NCBI RefSeq assembly: GCF_947179165.1
Contig: NC_077242.1
Span: 1,364,001-1,428,000 of the forward strand
Source of the DNA: Solanum dulcamara
Lineage: Eukaryota > Streptophyta > Magnoliopsida > Solanales > Solanaceae
DNA: 64,000 bases
Direction: 5' to 3'
Part shown: positions 31,401-42,060 of the stretch, piece after piece
Numbering within the stretch: position 1 is the first letter of the stretch
How the letters are laid out: every line of letters begins with the position of its first letter
Notes under the pieces: generated by a model
The model's input: only the letters and a program-made list of their open reading frames with translations
The model's database searches: none
Told to the model about the DNA's origin: nothing
Program-made: the position numbers and the translations under genes

Positions 31401-34400
31401 GATCAGTGAGGATTCATATAGGTGACCCCAATACTTGTTTGAGACTGAGGCATAGTTGTTGTTTGTTGTTGCACTAAGCTCGTGCTGGGTCCTGGGATAT
31501 TTAAAGGAGAAAAAAAAACTAATCCTCAACTGATTGTTTAAAATAATTTTTCTACTGATGTAATAGTGTGTGAGAATGATATTTCCTGAAGTTACCTGAT
31601 GAGACGTTAAGAATAGTTATTGTGTTTCCTCTATCATTTACCTCTTGTCTATGGAAGCTCTTCCCAATATTAGTAAAATTACTTATCAAATATGTATTTC
31701 TGAGAAACAATCTTGCCTCGGGTGCACTTTGTTTGAGCGACAAAAACTACCCTGACCTAGTTATTCACGGCTCACTGTTTAATCAGGCCTTAGTATGGAT
31801 TATTATTGTTGCCTCACCACTGTTTCAAGGAGTCTAGGTGTTCACAATCGGTGAATCATGGTTTTCTATAGGACAGGTTACTCAAGAGCTTTCTTTGGAC
31901 TCTTGATTGTGATAGGTTAACAAGGGATTGGAGATGGAAGTAGCCAACAAGGTGTTTGGTTGAGGTGGAATGTAGACTAGCCATAACACCATGGAAGATG
32001 GTTTTGAGGCAAACTGAGTTATATCTTCCCATGCTGTGATGCTTTTTTCCAAAAATTGATGTCTTGACTAATTTGTTCTCTAAAAGCATTTCTCTTTCTA
32101 TCTCAGGGTCATGATGTGTCAGGTGAAAATGGACGGATTCATTGCTCCCTGAATATTAATACTGAAACTGGGCGCTTGTCTGCAAGGAGACCAAATTTAC
32201 AGGTTTATTTCCATCACTGACTTCTTGATTGTCGTGCATTTTGATTCCCAAATATGTGATCAGCTACTGGTTTATCTTGTTCTAGGTGTCGACCACCACA
32301 ATTTTCTTTTCAAGTTTTGATATAAACCTATAAATTTACTAAAATGTTGTAAATGTTCTCCTTTATCATTAATTGGGCTCATGCTGTTTTGCATGGCTCA
32401 AGTAAAGTGAAATCAAGTAAGAACTTCAATGGTCATCTGTCATCACTTATGTTCCAGTACTTTTACTAGAATGTTGTTTCAAAGTTTTTTTTTTTACAAT
32501 ACAGAACCAGCCTGCTCTGGAGAAAGATAGGTATAAAATTCGTCAAGCTTTTGTAGCTGCAGAGGGGAATTCCTTGATTGTGGCCGACTATGGGCAGGTA
32601 TCTAGCTGCTTACTGGTTATAATAGTTAGCATTTCTTGAATTGCTTGCAAGAAGTTAACAATTTTCTCATAATTAGTTGGAACTAAGGATTCTTGCACAT
32701 CTTTCCAACTGTAAGAGCATGTTGGGTGCATTCAAAGCTGGTGGAGACTTCCATTCAAGGACTGCTATGAATATGTATCCTCACATCCGTGAAGCCGTTG
32801 AAAAAGGGCAGGTACTTCTTGAGTGGCATCCTGAACCAGGTGAAGACAAACCACCAGTTCCTCTGCTAAAGGTAACTGCAAACACTTATTGTGGATGGTA
32901 AAACTTTTCAATTAATATGCAGAAAACAGGATAATTGTCGGAGACAGTATTTTACACCTTGTCAGCTACTTCCATGAGGGAAAATTCCACGAACAAGAAA
33001 TTTAGTGCAAGAAGTTTGATTTATTGTGATTTTAATGCAATATATTACAAATTCCTTTTCAGGATGCTTTTGGCTCTGAAAGAAGGAAGGCAAAGATGCT
33101 CAATTTTTCAATTGCGTACGGAAAAACTACAATTGGACTCTCACGCGATTGGAAGGTACTTCAGCATCTTCAAGACAATTTTTTTTTGTGTGAAACTGGA
33201 TATCTATTTAATTACCTTGATTTTTATACGTACATTATTTTTAGGTCGGTATGAGCTGAATGAATACTATTTCATACTTAGGTATCTGTAAAGGAAGCAA
33301 AGGAAACAGTTGAACGTTGGTATAGTGATAGAAAAGAAGTGTCAGAGTGGCAGGAACAACGCAGATTTGAAGCACGCGAGTTCGGACGTGTTCACACACT
33401 TCTAGGACGAGCACGCTGGTTTCCGTCAGTAAAAAATGCAACTGGATCCGTAAAAGGTCACATAGAACGAGCTGCTATCAATACTCCAGTGCAGGTCCAT
33501 CTTAATACACTTCCCGCCTTTTTAAAAATTTTTGTTTTTTGTGTGTGTTGCCATTGTCTCTCCTCTTTTTTTCTTTTTGATAAATTGTCTGCTCATGTGT
33601 GTCCCCATGTATGCACTGCTGACTTCTGAAGTTTTTGACAGGGAAGTGCCGCAGATGTTGCTATGTGCGCCATGTTAGAGATATCAAAGAATGCACGACT
33701 AAAGGAGCTTGGATGGAAATTGCTTTTGCAGGTTTACCTTCTGTTGTCCTCAACTGGATTCATTTCATTTAGGAAAAGAAAAAACAAATAATAACAGAAA
33801 AAACTGTATTCTTCTATCATATTTGTGTTGGTACATCTCTGAATATCTCTCTGTAGGCTTCACCTACAACTTTCAAGCTCACCTCTTAAGTTTGACCTCA
33901 CGTTAAGTTTGGTCAGATGCCTCAATTACTGCTAATTCTAAATATGTCATGCCCTTTCAATTGCATGAAAAAATAATCTCTCTCCTAGTAAACATTCATG
34001 AAAATTTTAGCTATAATCTTTTTGTCTGCAGTTAAGTTTGGTCAGATGCCTCAATTACTGCTAATTCGGGTGATAGGTCTTGGACTTTTGCCATTTGTTG
34101 TGCTTAACTACAGACAAAAAGATTATAGCTAAAATTTTCATGAATGTTTACTAGGAGAAAGATTATTTTTTCATGCAATTGAAAGGGCATGACCTATTTA
34201 GAATTTTATGTTTGCATAGCTTAGACTTATTTGTTGTATGCGCCTTGCAGTACCAGTTGATTGTGTGCGTCGTTTGACACTGTACTTAATTGTTCGTCTT
34301 GGAACAGGTTCATGATGAAGTTATTTTGGAAGGACCAGAAGAGTCTGAAAAAGAAGCCATGGCAATAGTGGTTCACTGCATGTCCAATCCTTTTAATGGG

Positions 34401-34469
34401 AAAAATATTCTCAGAGTAGACCTATCTGTCGATGCTAAATGTGCCAAAAACTGGTATGCTGCCAAGTAG
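25470..34469 (+). CDS. Plant organellar DNA polymerase I (POLIA/POLIB type), 1119 aa, 12 exons
   Basis: Exons: 25470-25591, 27073-28027, 28173-28364, 28534-29225, 30750-31206, 32107-32202, 32505-32597, 32677-32871, 33063-33155, 33282-33494, 33642-33731, 34308-34469. The frame closes at 1120 codons including TAG. This family replicates chloroplast and mitochondrial DNA. The N-terminus (MAFLGLSVQSSPFKTTSYVW) is Ser/Thr-rich and free of acids, fitting a dual transit peptide. Residues up to about 350 are the poorly conserved plant-specific part. A 3'-5' exonuclease domain follows (WVDVLDGGGKDL; FDNHVIENYGF; DTMHMARLWDSSRR). The family-A polymerase core has motif A (VADYGQLELRILAHL, about residue 865), motif B (RRKAKMLNFSIAYGKT, about 945) and motif C (QVHDEV, about 1066). 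All catalytic Asp positions look intact. Introns 2 and 5 begin with GC. Introns hold a MITE, a SINE and an inverted duplication. The ATG chosen follows the in-frame leader without another ATG. Close similarity to the tobacco PolI-like proteins is from memory. Confidence 0.93.
26054..26229 (+). mobile_element. tRNA-derived SINE in DNA polymerase intron 1
   Basis: The body has an eroded B-box-like 'tggttcaattccaagcgg', then 'catttgtccaagcctagtg', 'tgggaggtagcaggtacctc' and an A-rich end. It is flanked by near-identical 15-base target duplications: aagtactatagtgga at 26039-26053 and aagtaccatagtaga at 26230-26244. Confidence 0.8.
26298..26514. mobile_element. MITE in DNA polymerase intron 1, 217 bp
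   Basis: The ends TTAGGGTCGATTGGTACGAG and (reverse complement of the right end) TTAGGGGTCGTTTGGTATTG form an inverted pair, with internal palindromic 'gggataa..ttatccc' words. The superfamily is uncertain; the terminus resembles Tourist-like elements, but the target duplication cannot be told apart from the TTA/TAA of the repeat itself. Confidence 0.6.
30178..30456. mobile_element. Stowaway MITE in DNA polymerase intron 4, 279 bp
   Basis: Ends CTACCTCTGTCCAGCATCCC and GGGATTATAAATTTGGGATG followed by AAGGAG form imperfect inverted repeats, with TA on both sides (30176-30177, 30457-30458). A word 'gggagggtagaatgtacaca' inside resembles an Au-like SINE core, so it may contain a small insertion. 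Confidence 0.6.
33902..34205. repeat. Inverted duplication with embedded direct repeat in DNA polymerase intron 11
   Basis: Arm 1 (33934-34036) and arm 2 (34103-34205) are reverse complements over 103 bases with only a few mismatches, separated by a 66-base spacer. In addition, a 37-base stretch beginning 'gttaagtttggtcagatgcc' occurs identically at 33902-33938 and 34031-34067. The two repeats overlap the arm ends. The transcript can form a long hairpin within this intron. Confidence 0.92.
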
Positions 34470-35580
34470 ATGGTGGATTTCATCGACAAAATACGTGGAC
34501 GCTCCATTCCCTGCATCTGTTTTGTGCTTTGAAATGTATAGAGTTTAATCTAACCCAGTCCAGTGTGTCACAGCAAACAGATGACTCTCGCGACCATCAA
34601 ACAATAACTGCCTTACTCCCCTCCCCCTTTTTGTGTCATGTAACCTGCTGCTATTACTCTCATTTTTCAACAGGTATAGAATAGCCTAGCCTGTAGAGAC
34701 CTTAATTTGTGAAAATGTAACATATTTTCTTTTGTGTTTTTGGTTGAGTTGTATGTAGCTTTGGTTTTTAATCTCTCATATGAAAAATCTTAGTAGAAGT
34801 GCACCTTACCATTCTGCTGATGTCTTCCCATCCTGTCTGTGTAGGTGTGTATTTACTACTTCAATTATCATATTATTTTGCTATAGTTACTGTTCAAAAT
34901 ATTTTGTTATGCTTTCACTTCCGTTTTTCTTTTTTCTAGACTACTTTGGACTATTTTTTCTTGAGCAGAGGGTTTATCAAAAATAGTCTTTCTACTCGGT
35001 TTTTATATTTATCCTCTCAATCCCACTTTGTGGGAATACACCAAATATGTTGTTGTATTCTCTTTTGTACCATTTCCCTCCTTTAGTAAGTTAAATCTAT
35101 AATGTGACTCTTCGAAAATGTATTGAAGTGTGTTAGAACCACCAAAAGTAATTGCTTTTTAGAGATTTTTGGTTGGTGAACAATTAACATTATAATTATA
35201 ACGTGGGACTATACTACAGGAATTAAATAACAATGAAATTATTTAGTAAATATAAGGAATTAGTGGAACACCAAACACTAATAAATATTTCAAAATTAAT
35301 TACTTTTACAAGTGGACATTAGTTTATTAACGTATTATTCATTTGGTGGAGATTTTTTAGATTCAGTGTAGATACACAACATTGTGTCTATTTATTTATA
35401 TATTTATTTTGAATATATTTTTGCTAGATTTTACTTATTAAAGAGATTGTAGGCGTTTCAAATGTTCAAACTCCAAGAAACTATTCATAAGAGTAAAAAA
35501 TTGCCAAGTTTCAAATTTCGAATGATTAATGAAGTTCAAATTGATAACATTTAATTAACAGTCAAAAAAGTAGTTCTTCC
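34470..35580. other. Intergenic DNA after the polymerase gene
   Basis: The polymerase 3' untranslated region is followed by AT-rich sequence. A short SINE-tail relic ('tcaatcccactttgtgggaa', then TTGTTG) lies at 35015-35060. No gene is seen. Confidence 0.6.
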
Positions 35581-35586
35581 CCACAT

Positions 35587-35761
35587 TTGAGGCAACAAAA
35601 GGTGTGGGTGGGGCCAACAACAAAAAGTTTTACAAATTATAAGAAATTGATTGATGAATCATCTAAACATTATATGCTTTTCTGTAGAGTGACACAAAGG
35701 GCATTGAATATTTGCTGTCAAATCTGGCCATTGACAGAGGGGATTTGCTCATCTTTATTTG
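35587..35761 (+). other. Probable non-coding 5' exon of the gene at 37274
   Basis: A transcribed-looking segment ends 'catctttatttg|gtaaac', a good donor. The next strong acceptor on the same strand is 'tatttcacag' at 37212-37221, just before the coding exon. I infer a leader exon and an intron of about 1.46 kb; the 5' end is not defined. Confidence 0.35.
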
Positions 35762-35846
35762 GTAAACCTTTTTTCATGGCTCCAATTGCCATTTCTTCTT
35801 TTTTGTTTTCTTTGTTATTTCATTGGTTTTCAGCTTAAGATACTAT

Positions 35847-36517
35847 CTGTTTTATTGATTTGCCAAAGTTTCAATCTTTGTGGTGCTTTCCACATTTTTA
35901 GCTTCTTCTTGTGATTCTTGAGTATTAGTTATATGGGACTCATGGGTCTTGTTTCCCTTGTCAAGTTGATGAATAGATTGAAAACTTGGGGGACTTTTTT
36001 CTGTTTAGGAGGATAAAAGAGCTCCTAATTTCAACTGATCTTTGCATTTTCAAGAATTTGTTGAGTGAGGGTTGGTCAGGACAATTAGACTTCTCAGTTT
36101 TCCCTTTGTGATGTTGGGTTTGATTAGGTAATATGTTTGATGTTCCATCCTAGAATTCCTCCGTCTTTAACCAGAGGTTTTTGCTCTGTTGACTTGCCAA
36201 AGTTTCAATCTTTATGGTGTTTTTATATTTTCAGCTTCTTCTAGTGATTCTTGAGTATTAGTTATATGGGACTTATGGGTCTTATTACATTTGTCAAGTT
36301 GATGCATAGATTGAAAACTTGGAGGGCTCTTTCTGTCTAGGAGGATAAAAGTGTTCCTAATTTCAACATCTCTTTGCATTTTCAAGAATTTGTTAAAGGG
36401 ATGGTTGGTCAGGAGAAAGAATGTAGCTTAGACAATTAGGCTTCTATTTAGCATGATAGTTCTTTGTTTACCCTTTCTGATGTTGGGTTTGATTGTGTAA
36501 CATGTTTGATGTTCCAT
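35847..36517 (+). repeat. Tandem duplication of about 334 bp
   Basis: Copy 1 (about 35847-36148) and copy 2 (about 36186-36517) share long blocks in the same order: 'gccaaagtttcaatctt', 'gattcttgagtattagttat', 'aggaggataaaag', 'gcattttcaagaatttgtt' and 'gatgttgggtttgatt', ending 'atgtttgatgttccat'. Divergence and small indels show it is not recent. It lies in the inferred leader intron of the gene at 37274. Confidence 0.85.
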
Positions 36518-36684
36518 TCAAGGGTTGTGGTGGGATGGGGAGGATTCATCCACCCTTAAGCAGACGTCTCGAGTTCGAGCCTAGGTATGGAAAAAATCCA
36601 GCTAGGGAATGTTTCGCCCTTTAATAATGGCGAGAATCCAGATTGGTCGGGTGGGTACCAGACACCGGGTGGGAAATCGAAAAA
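36518..36684 (+). mobile_element. SINE with perfect 16-bp target duplication
   Basis: The body has a tRNA-like head with a B-box-like 'gagttcgagcctaggta' and ends 'gtgggtaccagacaccgggt' plus 'gggaaatcgaaaaa'. The duplication atgtttgatgttccat is exact at 36502-36517 and 36685-36700. It inserted at the end of the second copy of the 334-bp duplication. Confidence 0.88.
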
Positions 36685-37273
36685 ATGTTTGATGTTCCAT
36701 CTGTTAGACATGTCTAGTCTGTACTTATAAGATAATTCCATTTCCAATCTTAAGAATCGGTAGAGCCGGTAAACCATGTAGAGGTTTCTCCCAGTAGTAT
36801 ACTGTATACCCCTTAATGAAAAACTCCAGTATGGCTCTCTTTGGCGTTTGAACTTTTATAACCTGATAGAATATTTACTGGAATATGCTAACCAGTGAGC
36901 TTTATTTTCTCTTATTTATGGTTTTCAGGTCTTTACAATGCAGCTTTTTAAAATTATCGTGATTGTCTTCGGATGACTTTACTTCTAGGTTCCTCGTCAC
37001 AATTATATATCTTCGTGTTTATGTGTTTGTTCCTGATAAATTTAGGATATTGGCCTTTATGTGACTGTGCTCTTTGCTCTTTTGCTGTGCTGTTCCTTAA
37101 TGGACCAGATTTTGAGTCTAGATATATAAATTCATGTCAACAATGATTGTATGAAGAAGTAGACTATGTATGAACTTATCCCATCACAGTCGGACTTATG
37201 CACGTATTTTGTTATTTCACAGGGTTTATCTAAATATTCTGGTAGAGCAACCTCAGAATATTTGGAGAGAATT

Positions 37274-37771
37274 ATGGTTCAGACATTAGAGTACATAAGG
37301 GGTGGAGGAGGTTCGATTAAAGTTGGAACAACTGGTACAATCAGTGCCCTCATGTCAAGAGAATTAGATTCAAAAACATCTGCTTCTACGACATCTGTAT
37401 CACATAGGTACAGGTCTCCTACTGTTTGTTCATTTGCTGCTGGTGATGCAACCAGTCCTAAAAGAACAAAGCCAAGAACATCAATCGATAAAGCTAGCAG
37501 AAGCTGGGCATCCGAAGATTATAAAAATGGCCCCGAGATAGTCAGGAAGGCGAAGCATTATAACTGTAGAACTCCTCAAATTCCAATACTAGAATCAGAA
37601 AACATTTCAGTGGATGGAACTCCTATTAGGCAGAAATCTGATAGAAAGGGACCGACGTTGGTGGAAATTGTGGACATAAAATGTGGTAGTGCAGAAAAAA
37701 CACGGGCAAACCTTATGAAGAATCGCCTAAAGAAGATTGGCTTCTCAAAGCTCCCTGAGAGCCCTCTCTAG
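37274..37771 (+). CDS. Plant protein of unknown function, 165 aa
   Basis: I do not know a function for this protein. It starts MVQTLEYIRGGGGSIKVGTT, continues GTISALMSRELDS, a Ser/Thr- and Lys/Arg-rich middle with likely disorder, and a C-terminal block TPIRQKSDRKGPTLVEIVDI then CGS..., ending NRLKKIGFSKLPESPL. From memory, the N-terminal GGGGSIKVGTTGTISALM block and the C-terminal VEIVDIKCG and LKKIGFSKL blocks recur in uncharacterised proteins of other dicots, which argues for a real gene. No signal peptide, membrane span or enzymatic motif is visible. A strong acceptor at 37221 precedes the ATG, and the frame is open from there, so an upstream coding exon is possible though none was found. 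It is followed by AT-rich sequence. Confidence 0.7.
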   Translation: MVQTLEYIRGGGGSIKVGTTGTISALMSRELDSKTSASTTSVSHRYRSPTVCSFAAGDATSPKRTKPRTSIDKASRSWASEDYKNGPEIVRKAKHYNCRTPQIPILESENISVDGTPIRQKSDRKGPTLVEIVDIKCGSAEKTRANLMKNRLKKIGFSKLPESPL

Positions 37772-39250
37772 GCTTGTGAACCTTGTAAGTTAATCCAGAA
37801 ATTGCTTTTGGGCGATCATGTTCTGCAACTTCTACCACAGAACAGATACTGGTTATGACCAACGAAACGATCCAAGCTTTTGTCTGGAGTAACTGCTAGC
37901 TGAAAACACATCTGCAAGTTGCCAAAAGTTGCTACACAGATTATCTTGATGGCCCATTTCCAGTTGCTACACAGTTCTCGATTTCTTGCAATACGAGGCA
38001 TCCAATTGTGCCTCTGCTGCCTATTTCAACCGAAAAACTTTTTGCAGTCATCTTCTCAGCAACAGTAAAGCCTAAGCAGTTATATTCTTACATTTAGCTT
38101 GGCAGGAGGCAAAGTGATATGTCCTGTGTTTGAAGAGATGTCATCCTGCCTGACATGAGAATTGGTCATTTTGCTTAGGCCAAATTTCAAGAACTTTTAA
38201 GCGAATTCTTTACCATATCTTCTCTATGTACTTACCATGCCCGACGATCACCTTATTCGTGTGTTGTTAAATAAAGTTGCTCAACTTTTAACTGTATGTG
38301 CATTCAGTTAACTTTATTTCAACATTGGCAAATGTTTTATTGTCACCATTGGCTGTTACTCCTTCGTTAACTTAGTCCATTTCAATTTTTCATACTATGC
38401 CACACAATTACTCGTCCCAAAAAGAATGACATATTTAGTCATTTTCGGCTACTCTAGCTCTGGGCCTCCGCTGCACCACTCTAATTTGATGAAACTGAAA
38501 TGCTTCATTAATTTTATATCTTCTGTACGTACTGGGGAAAACAGATCTAGTAATAATTTTGCATAATTGAAAAAAAAGTTTTAACAAGAAGGAGGTGACT
38601 CCCAAACACAATGAATCTTCATCTAACCTATGAAAAAGCCAATTTTTTCTATACTTCGTAAGACAGCATGTCACTTTATTTATCTTCCTATAAATATAGT
38701 TTTCTTGGACCTTATTCACGACTTCAAATAGAAACCTACAATAATTCAATATAGGTGAATAAAATACTTTTATAAAGTAAGACTCCATTTAATATATCTT
38801 GAGAATTCATTTCGATCCGAGCGGAGCCACCGTGTGGTTAGGATTTATCCAAAACCCTTTTGATAGAAATTATATTATTTATACATGATTAAAATAATTT
38901 AATATGTATATATAGTAGAGGTTGAAATTCCTTTAACTAGTTCGTGTGTCTGTTTTTGATTTTGAACCTTTTTAATGAAAATCTTGATTCAGCCACTAAT
39001 TTTGACACCAACTAAAAATCTTAACTCATGAACAATATGACCTAATATTATTTATTTTTTTTAAAAAAAAAAAAGACACCATCAATAGATATTAGTTGAA
39101 CTTGAATATAAGGCTCTTACACAAAAAACAAAGAAAAAGGAAAAAAAAAAAATTATATATAAGGATAATAAGAGATATTTCTAAAATATTTTAGGAAAAT
39201 CTACAGTGAACCCTTATATTAAAGCTTCCAACTTGCACCCTAGAGTGAAA
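37772..39250. other. Intergenic DNA; no gene seen
   Basis: It contains the 3' region of the preceding gene, a Stowaway-like fragment near 38405-38440 ('actcgtcccaaaaagaatga') and A/T runs. I see no coding or RNA gene. Confidence 0.6.
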
Positions 39251-39654
39251 AAGATTGCAGCTTTTGCATTCAAACAGTGAAAATTGAGGCATATTTGAAG
39301 TGGGGTTTGGATAGAAAAGGATAAAGATAGTTTCTCAGTCACCAAAGACAGCCGCCGGTGAAAGAATTTCATAAAACGATAAGCTAAACAATTATCAGGT
39401 GAAGTTTAATGATACCCTTTTGCTCTGTTTGTTTACTTGTAATAATTCTGTTTTAGTATCTGTGTTGTTATTGAATGAGGAAGACATTGTTGATAAAGAA
39501 AGTGGAAAATCCCAATTCCATCACTCTTATATTGTTGTTGTAATTACCCAGCAGGTCTTTGCTTGAATTCCTTTCAGCATTTTTTTTGGTCTAATGTACT
39601 CTTATCTGTTAATTATTGTGCTGACTTGACCAGAATAAGTGTGACATTTTATCC

Positions 39655-40118
39655 GAGGGTGTCCTCTAATGGTCAATGAATCGGTCGGGAATTATGAGCT
39701 CTGATGTTCAAATCCTAGCGGAGTCAAAAAATACTACTCCCTCTGTCTCAATTTGTTTATTTGGTTTAGACTTGGTACCGAACTTAAGAAAGTAAAGAAA
39801 TTTTTTGGAATCTCGTGGTCTTACACTAAATATATGTAAATGTACCAAAATGTTTTTTAATCTTATGATTTTAAATATGTCATGTGGAAAGTTAGAAATT
39901 AAGAGTTGCTAAAAAGGGAAAAAAACAATCTTTTTGAAATGGACTAAAGAGTAAAGTAAGACAAACAAATTGAAACTGAGAGAGTAATAGGTAATTTCTT
40001 CACATTTGTCTGAGCTTTGGTGGACAAAGTCCATGATCCTTGTATTGGTGGGAGGTAGCAGGTACTCGTGGTGTTAGTTGAGTAACGTGCAAACTGGCTT
40101 AGACAACACGTTTATCAA
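39655..40118 (+). mobile_element. SINE interrupted by a nested Stowaway element
   Basis: The left part (about 39655-39734) has 'gagctctgatgttcaaatcc' and ends 'tagcggagtcaaaaaatac'. The right part (about 39987-40118) resumes with 'ataggtaatttcttcacatt', then 'ggtgggaggtagcaggtact' and an A-rich end. Together they read as the family seen at 26054 and 57243, with the Stowaway element filling the gap exactly. Confidence 0.8.
39737..39984. mobile_element. Stowaway MITE, 248 bp
   Basis: Termini CTCCCTCTGTCTCAATTTG and CAAATTGAAACTGAGAGAG are inverted repeats with TA duplications at 39735-39736 and 39985-39986. It lies within the SINE at 39655-40118, so it is the younger insertion. Confidence 0.9.
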
Positions 40119-40953
40119 AAAAAAAATAAGGGCGACATTCTCAAAATCCACTACTGTTATGTGGTCAACTAGTTTGGGATTCAGGAATAGTTGATAGTAT
40201 TAAGTTAAATGCTACTGTTTGTGGTTCAGCTATACTACAGGCATGCATAGTTGAGTTTCTACCAGAAGCATTTTGGCTTACCCAGATAGCAAAGCTCAAA
40301 ACTTTTGCTTGTTTACCTTGTGATAAAAATAGGGTGTACATTTGTTCTTTTGATTTTTGTTTAAGGATTCCACATAGAGATTGAAAAGAGAAAACAATTG
40401 AATTTCTAAGTCCTCCTTCAATCTGCTCAAGGATGGATTATCTGTCTCTTTCTCACTGTGTCACACTATTTCATTGATTGTTGACAGTTCTCTTGTTACC
40501 TTTGAGCTTATTGTTGGAATAGTTCCACTTTGGAAAGTTCTTTTGCAACTTTTGGCTGCTATTAAGCTCCGTATTCATGTATGTGTTTTTAGTTCTTAAT
40601 TTGACTGAGTCAATTTTCTTGATATTCATCTTTCGTGTGAAGTTTTTTTTTCCAACTTAAAAGGTTTTATTTGCCAGGCTTTTTACAACATGCACTTTCT
40701 AGCCTGCACATGCTAACACAATCTCTTCAGTATGAATTTTTTTTATAAGATTAATTGAAGGGGAGACATAGGAGCTTGTGTTGTGCGTGTCTTGCTTTAT
40801 CAGTTTGCTTTATCTTCTATATCCATTAAAAAGAAGAAAATGCAATCTACTGATGTAACTTCATGTTGTTCCTTCAGTGGTTTTGCAGAACTCTGCACTT
40901 GAAGTTTTGCTGCTTCCTGAGCTACTTTTGGTATTGACACTCAGAAAGGCATA

Positions 40954-42060
40954 ATGGCTGTTTGTGGTTCAAGGACTCATATTGGCCATTTTGTTGGCAA
41001 TATGACTGTTAGGCGCCTGCAGTGTAGTTTGTCAGTAAAGAGTTGTGCTGTTTCTTACAACAAAAGAGGCTTTCAAAATGTTAGTAAAGCTAACATCAGT
41101 TTGGGAAACAAAGGCATGCTTTACCAATATTTCACAACTAATTTTGCAAAGAGGAGGAGCGACCCCAATCCACACAAAGGATTTGGATTGGAAGGTTTTT
41201 GCAATTTATCCCAAGAATGTTTCTCTTCTGGAACTGCCTCTGCTTCTAATGTGTCTTCTGATAATCCTAAGGGCACGGAACAAGTTGTAGATGTTGTTGA
41301 TTCTTCTGAAGCAAAGATCCCCTTGAAGCTAAACTCGGGATCTTCTTACCTACCTCATCCTGCTAAAGCAAAAACTGGCGGAGAGGATGCTCATTTTATT
41401 TGTACCCTTACACCAGCAATCGGTGTAGCTGATGGTGTTGGTGGATGGGCTGATCTTGGTATTGATGCTGGACTATATGCCCGTGAATTGATGTCTCACT
41501 CCTTAGCTGCAATTCAAGATGAACCTAAAGGTTCCATAGACCTAATCAGGGCACTGGAGAAAGCTTACATGAGAACAAAAGCAAAAGGCTCTTGTACGGC
41601 GTGTATTGTTGCACTCATTGATGGGGGTCTTTATGCAATTAATTTAGGAGATAGCGGATTTATGTTGGTTAGAAATGGATGTGCTGCATTTAAATCCCCT
41701 TCACAACAGCATGGGTTTAATTTCCCATATCAACTAGATTGCAATAACGCCGGTGATTCACCTAGCTCTGCCATGGTCTTCAAAATTACTGTTGTACCTG
41801 GAGATGTCCTAATTGTTGGTACAGATGGGCTTTTTGATAATTTGTATGATGAAGATATCAGTGGAGTTGTATTTCAGTCCGTGGAAGGTGGCTTAGGGCC
41901 TCAGATAACTGGTCAGAGGATAGCAGAGCTGGCACAACAAAGAGCAATGGATCATACCAAGTCATCACCTTTCTCTGATGGAGCTCGCAAGGCTGGATTT
42001 GATTACCATGGTGGGAAGCTGGACGACATTACTGTAGTTGTTTCTTACATAACAGAGTAA
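40954..42060 (+). CDS. Protein phosphatase 2C, PP2C55/PP2C80-like, 368 aa
   Basis: A PPM-type Ser/Thr phosphatase of the plant subgroup with a compact SpoIIE-like catalytic domain, which needs two metal ions. The N-terminal 120 residues are Ser-rich, basic and low in acids, suggesting an organellar transit peptide or a disordered region. The catalytic domain runs from about residue 130 to the end: GGEDAHF, GVADGVGGWADLGID (metal-binding Asp in ADG), GSCTACIVAL, NLGDSGFMLVR, VGTDGLFDNLYDED (second metal-binding Asp) and KLDDITVVVSYI. These match Arabidopsis PP2C 55, PP2C 80 and relatives; the closest member is not certain. The coding region is one exon. It converges with the NEPRO-like gene, 535 bases from its stop codon. 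Confidence 0.9.
   Translation: MAVCGSRTHIGHFVGNMTVRRLQCSLSVKSCAVSYNKRGFQNVSKANISLGNKGMLYQYFTTNFAKRRSDPNPHKGFGLEGFCNLSQECFSSGTASASNVSSDNPKGTEQVVDVVDSSEAKIPLKLNSGSSYLPHPAKAKTGGEDAHFICTLTPAIGVADGVGGWADLGIDAGLYARELMSHSLAAIQDEPKGSIDLIRALEKAYMRTKAKGSCTACIVALIDGGLYAINLGDSGFMLVRNGCAAFKSPSQQHGFNFPYQLDCNNAGDSPSSAMVFKITVVPGDVLIVGTDGLFDNLYDEDISGVVFQSVEGGLGPQITGQRIAELAQQRAMDHTKSSPFSDGARKAGFDYHGGKLDDITVVVSYITE

Larger units (their letters stand above)
39399..40888 (+). other. Inferred 5' UTR intron of the PP2C gene
   Basis: The text 'aattatcag|gtgaag' is a good donor at 39399, and 'ttttgcag|aactctgc' a good acceptor just before 40889, 65 bases upstream of the ATG. Leader introns are usual in this PP2C subgroup (inference). 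The interval contains a SINE split by a Stowaway MITE. Confidence 0.45.
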
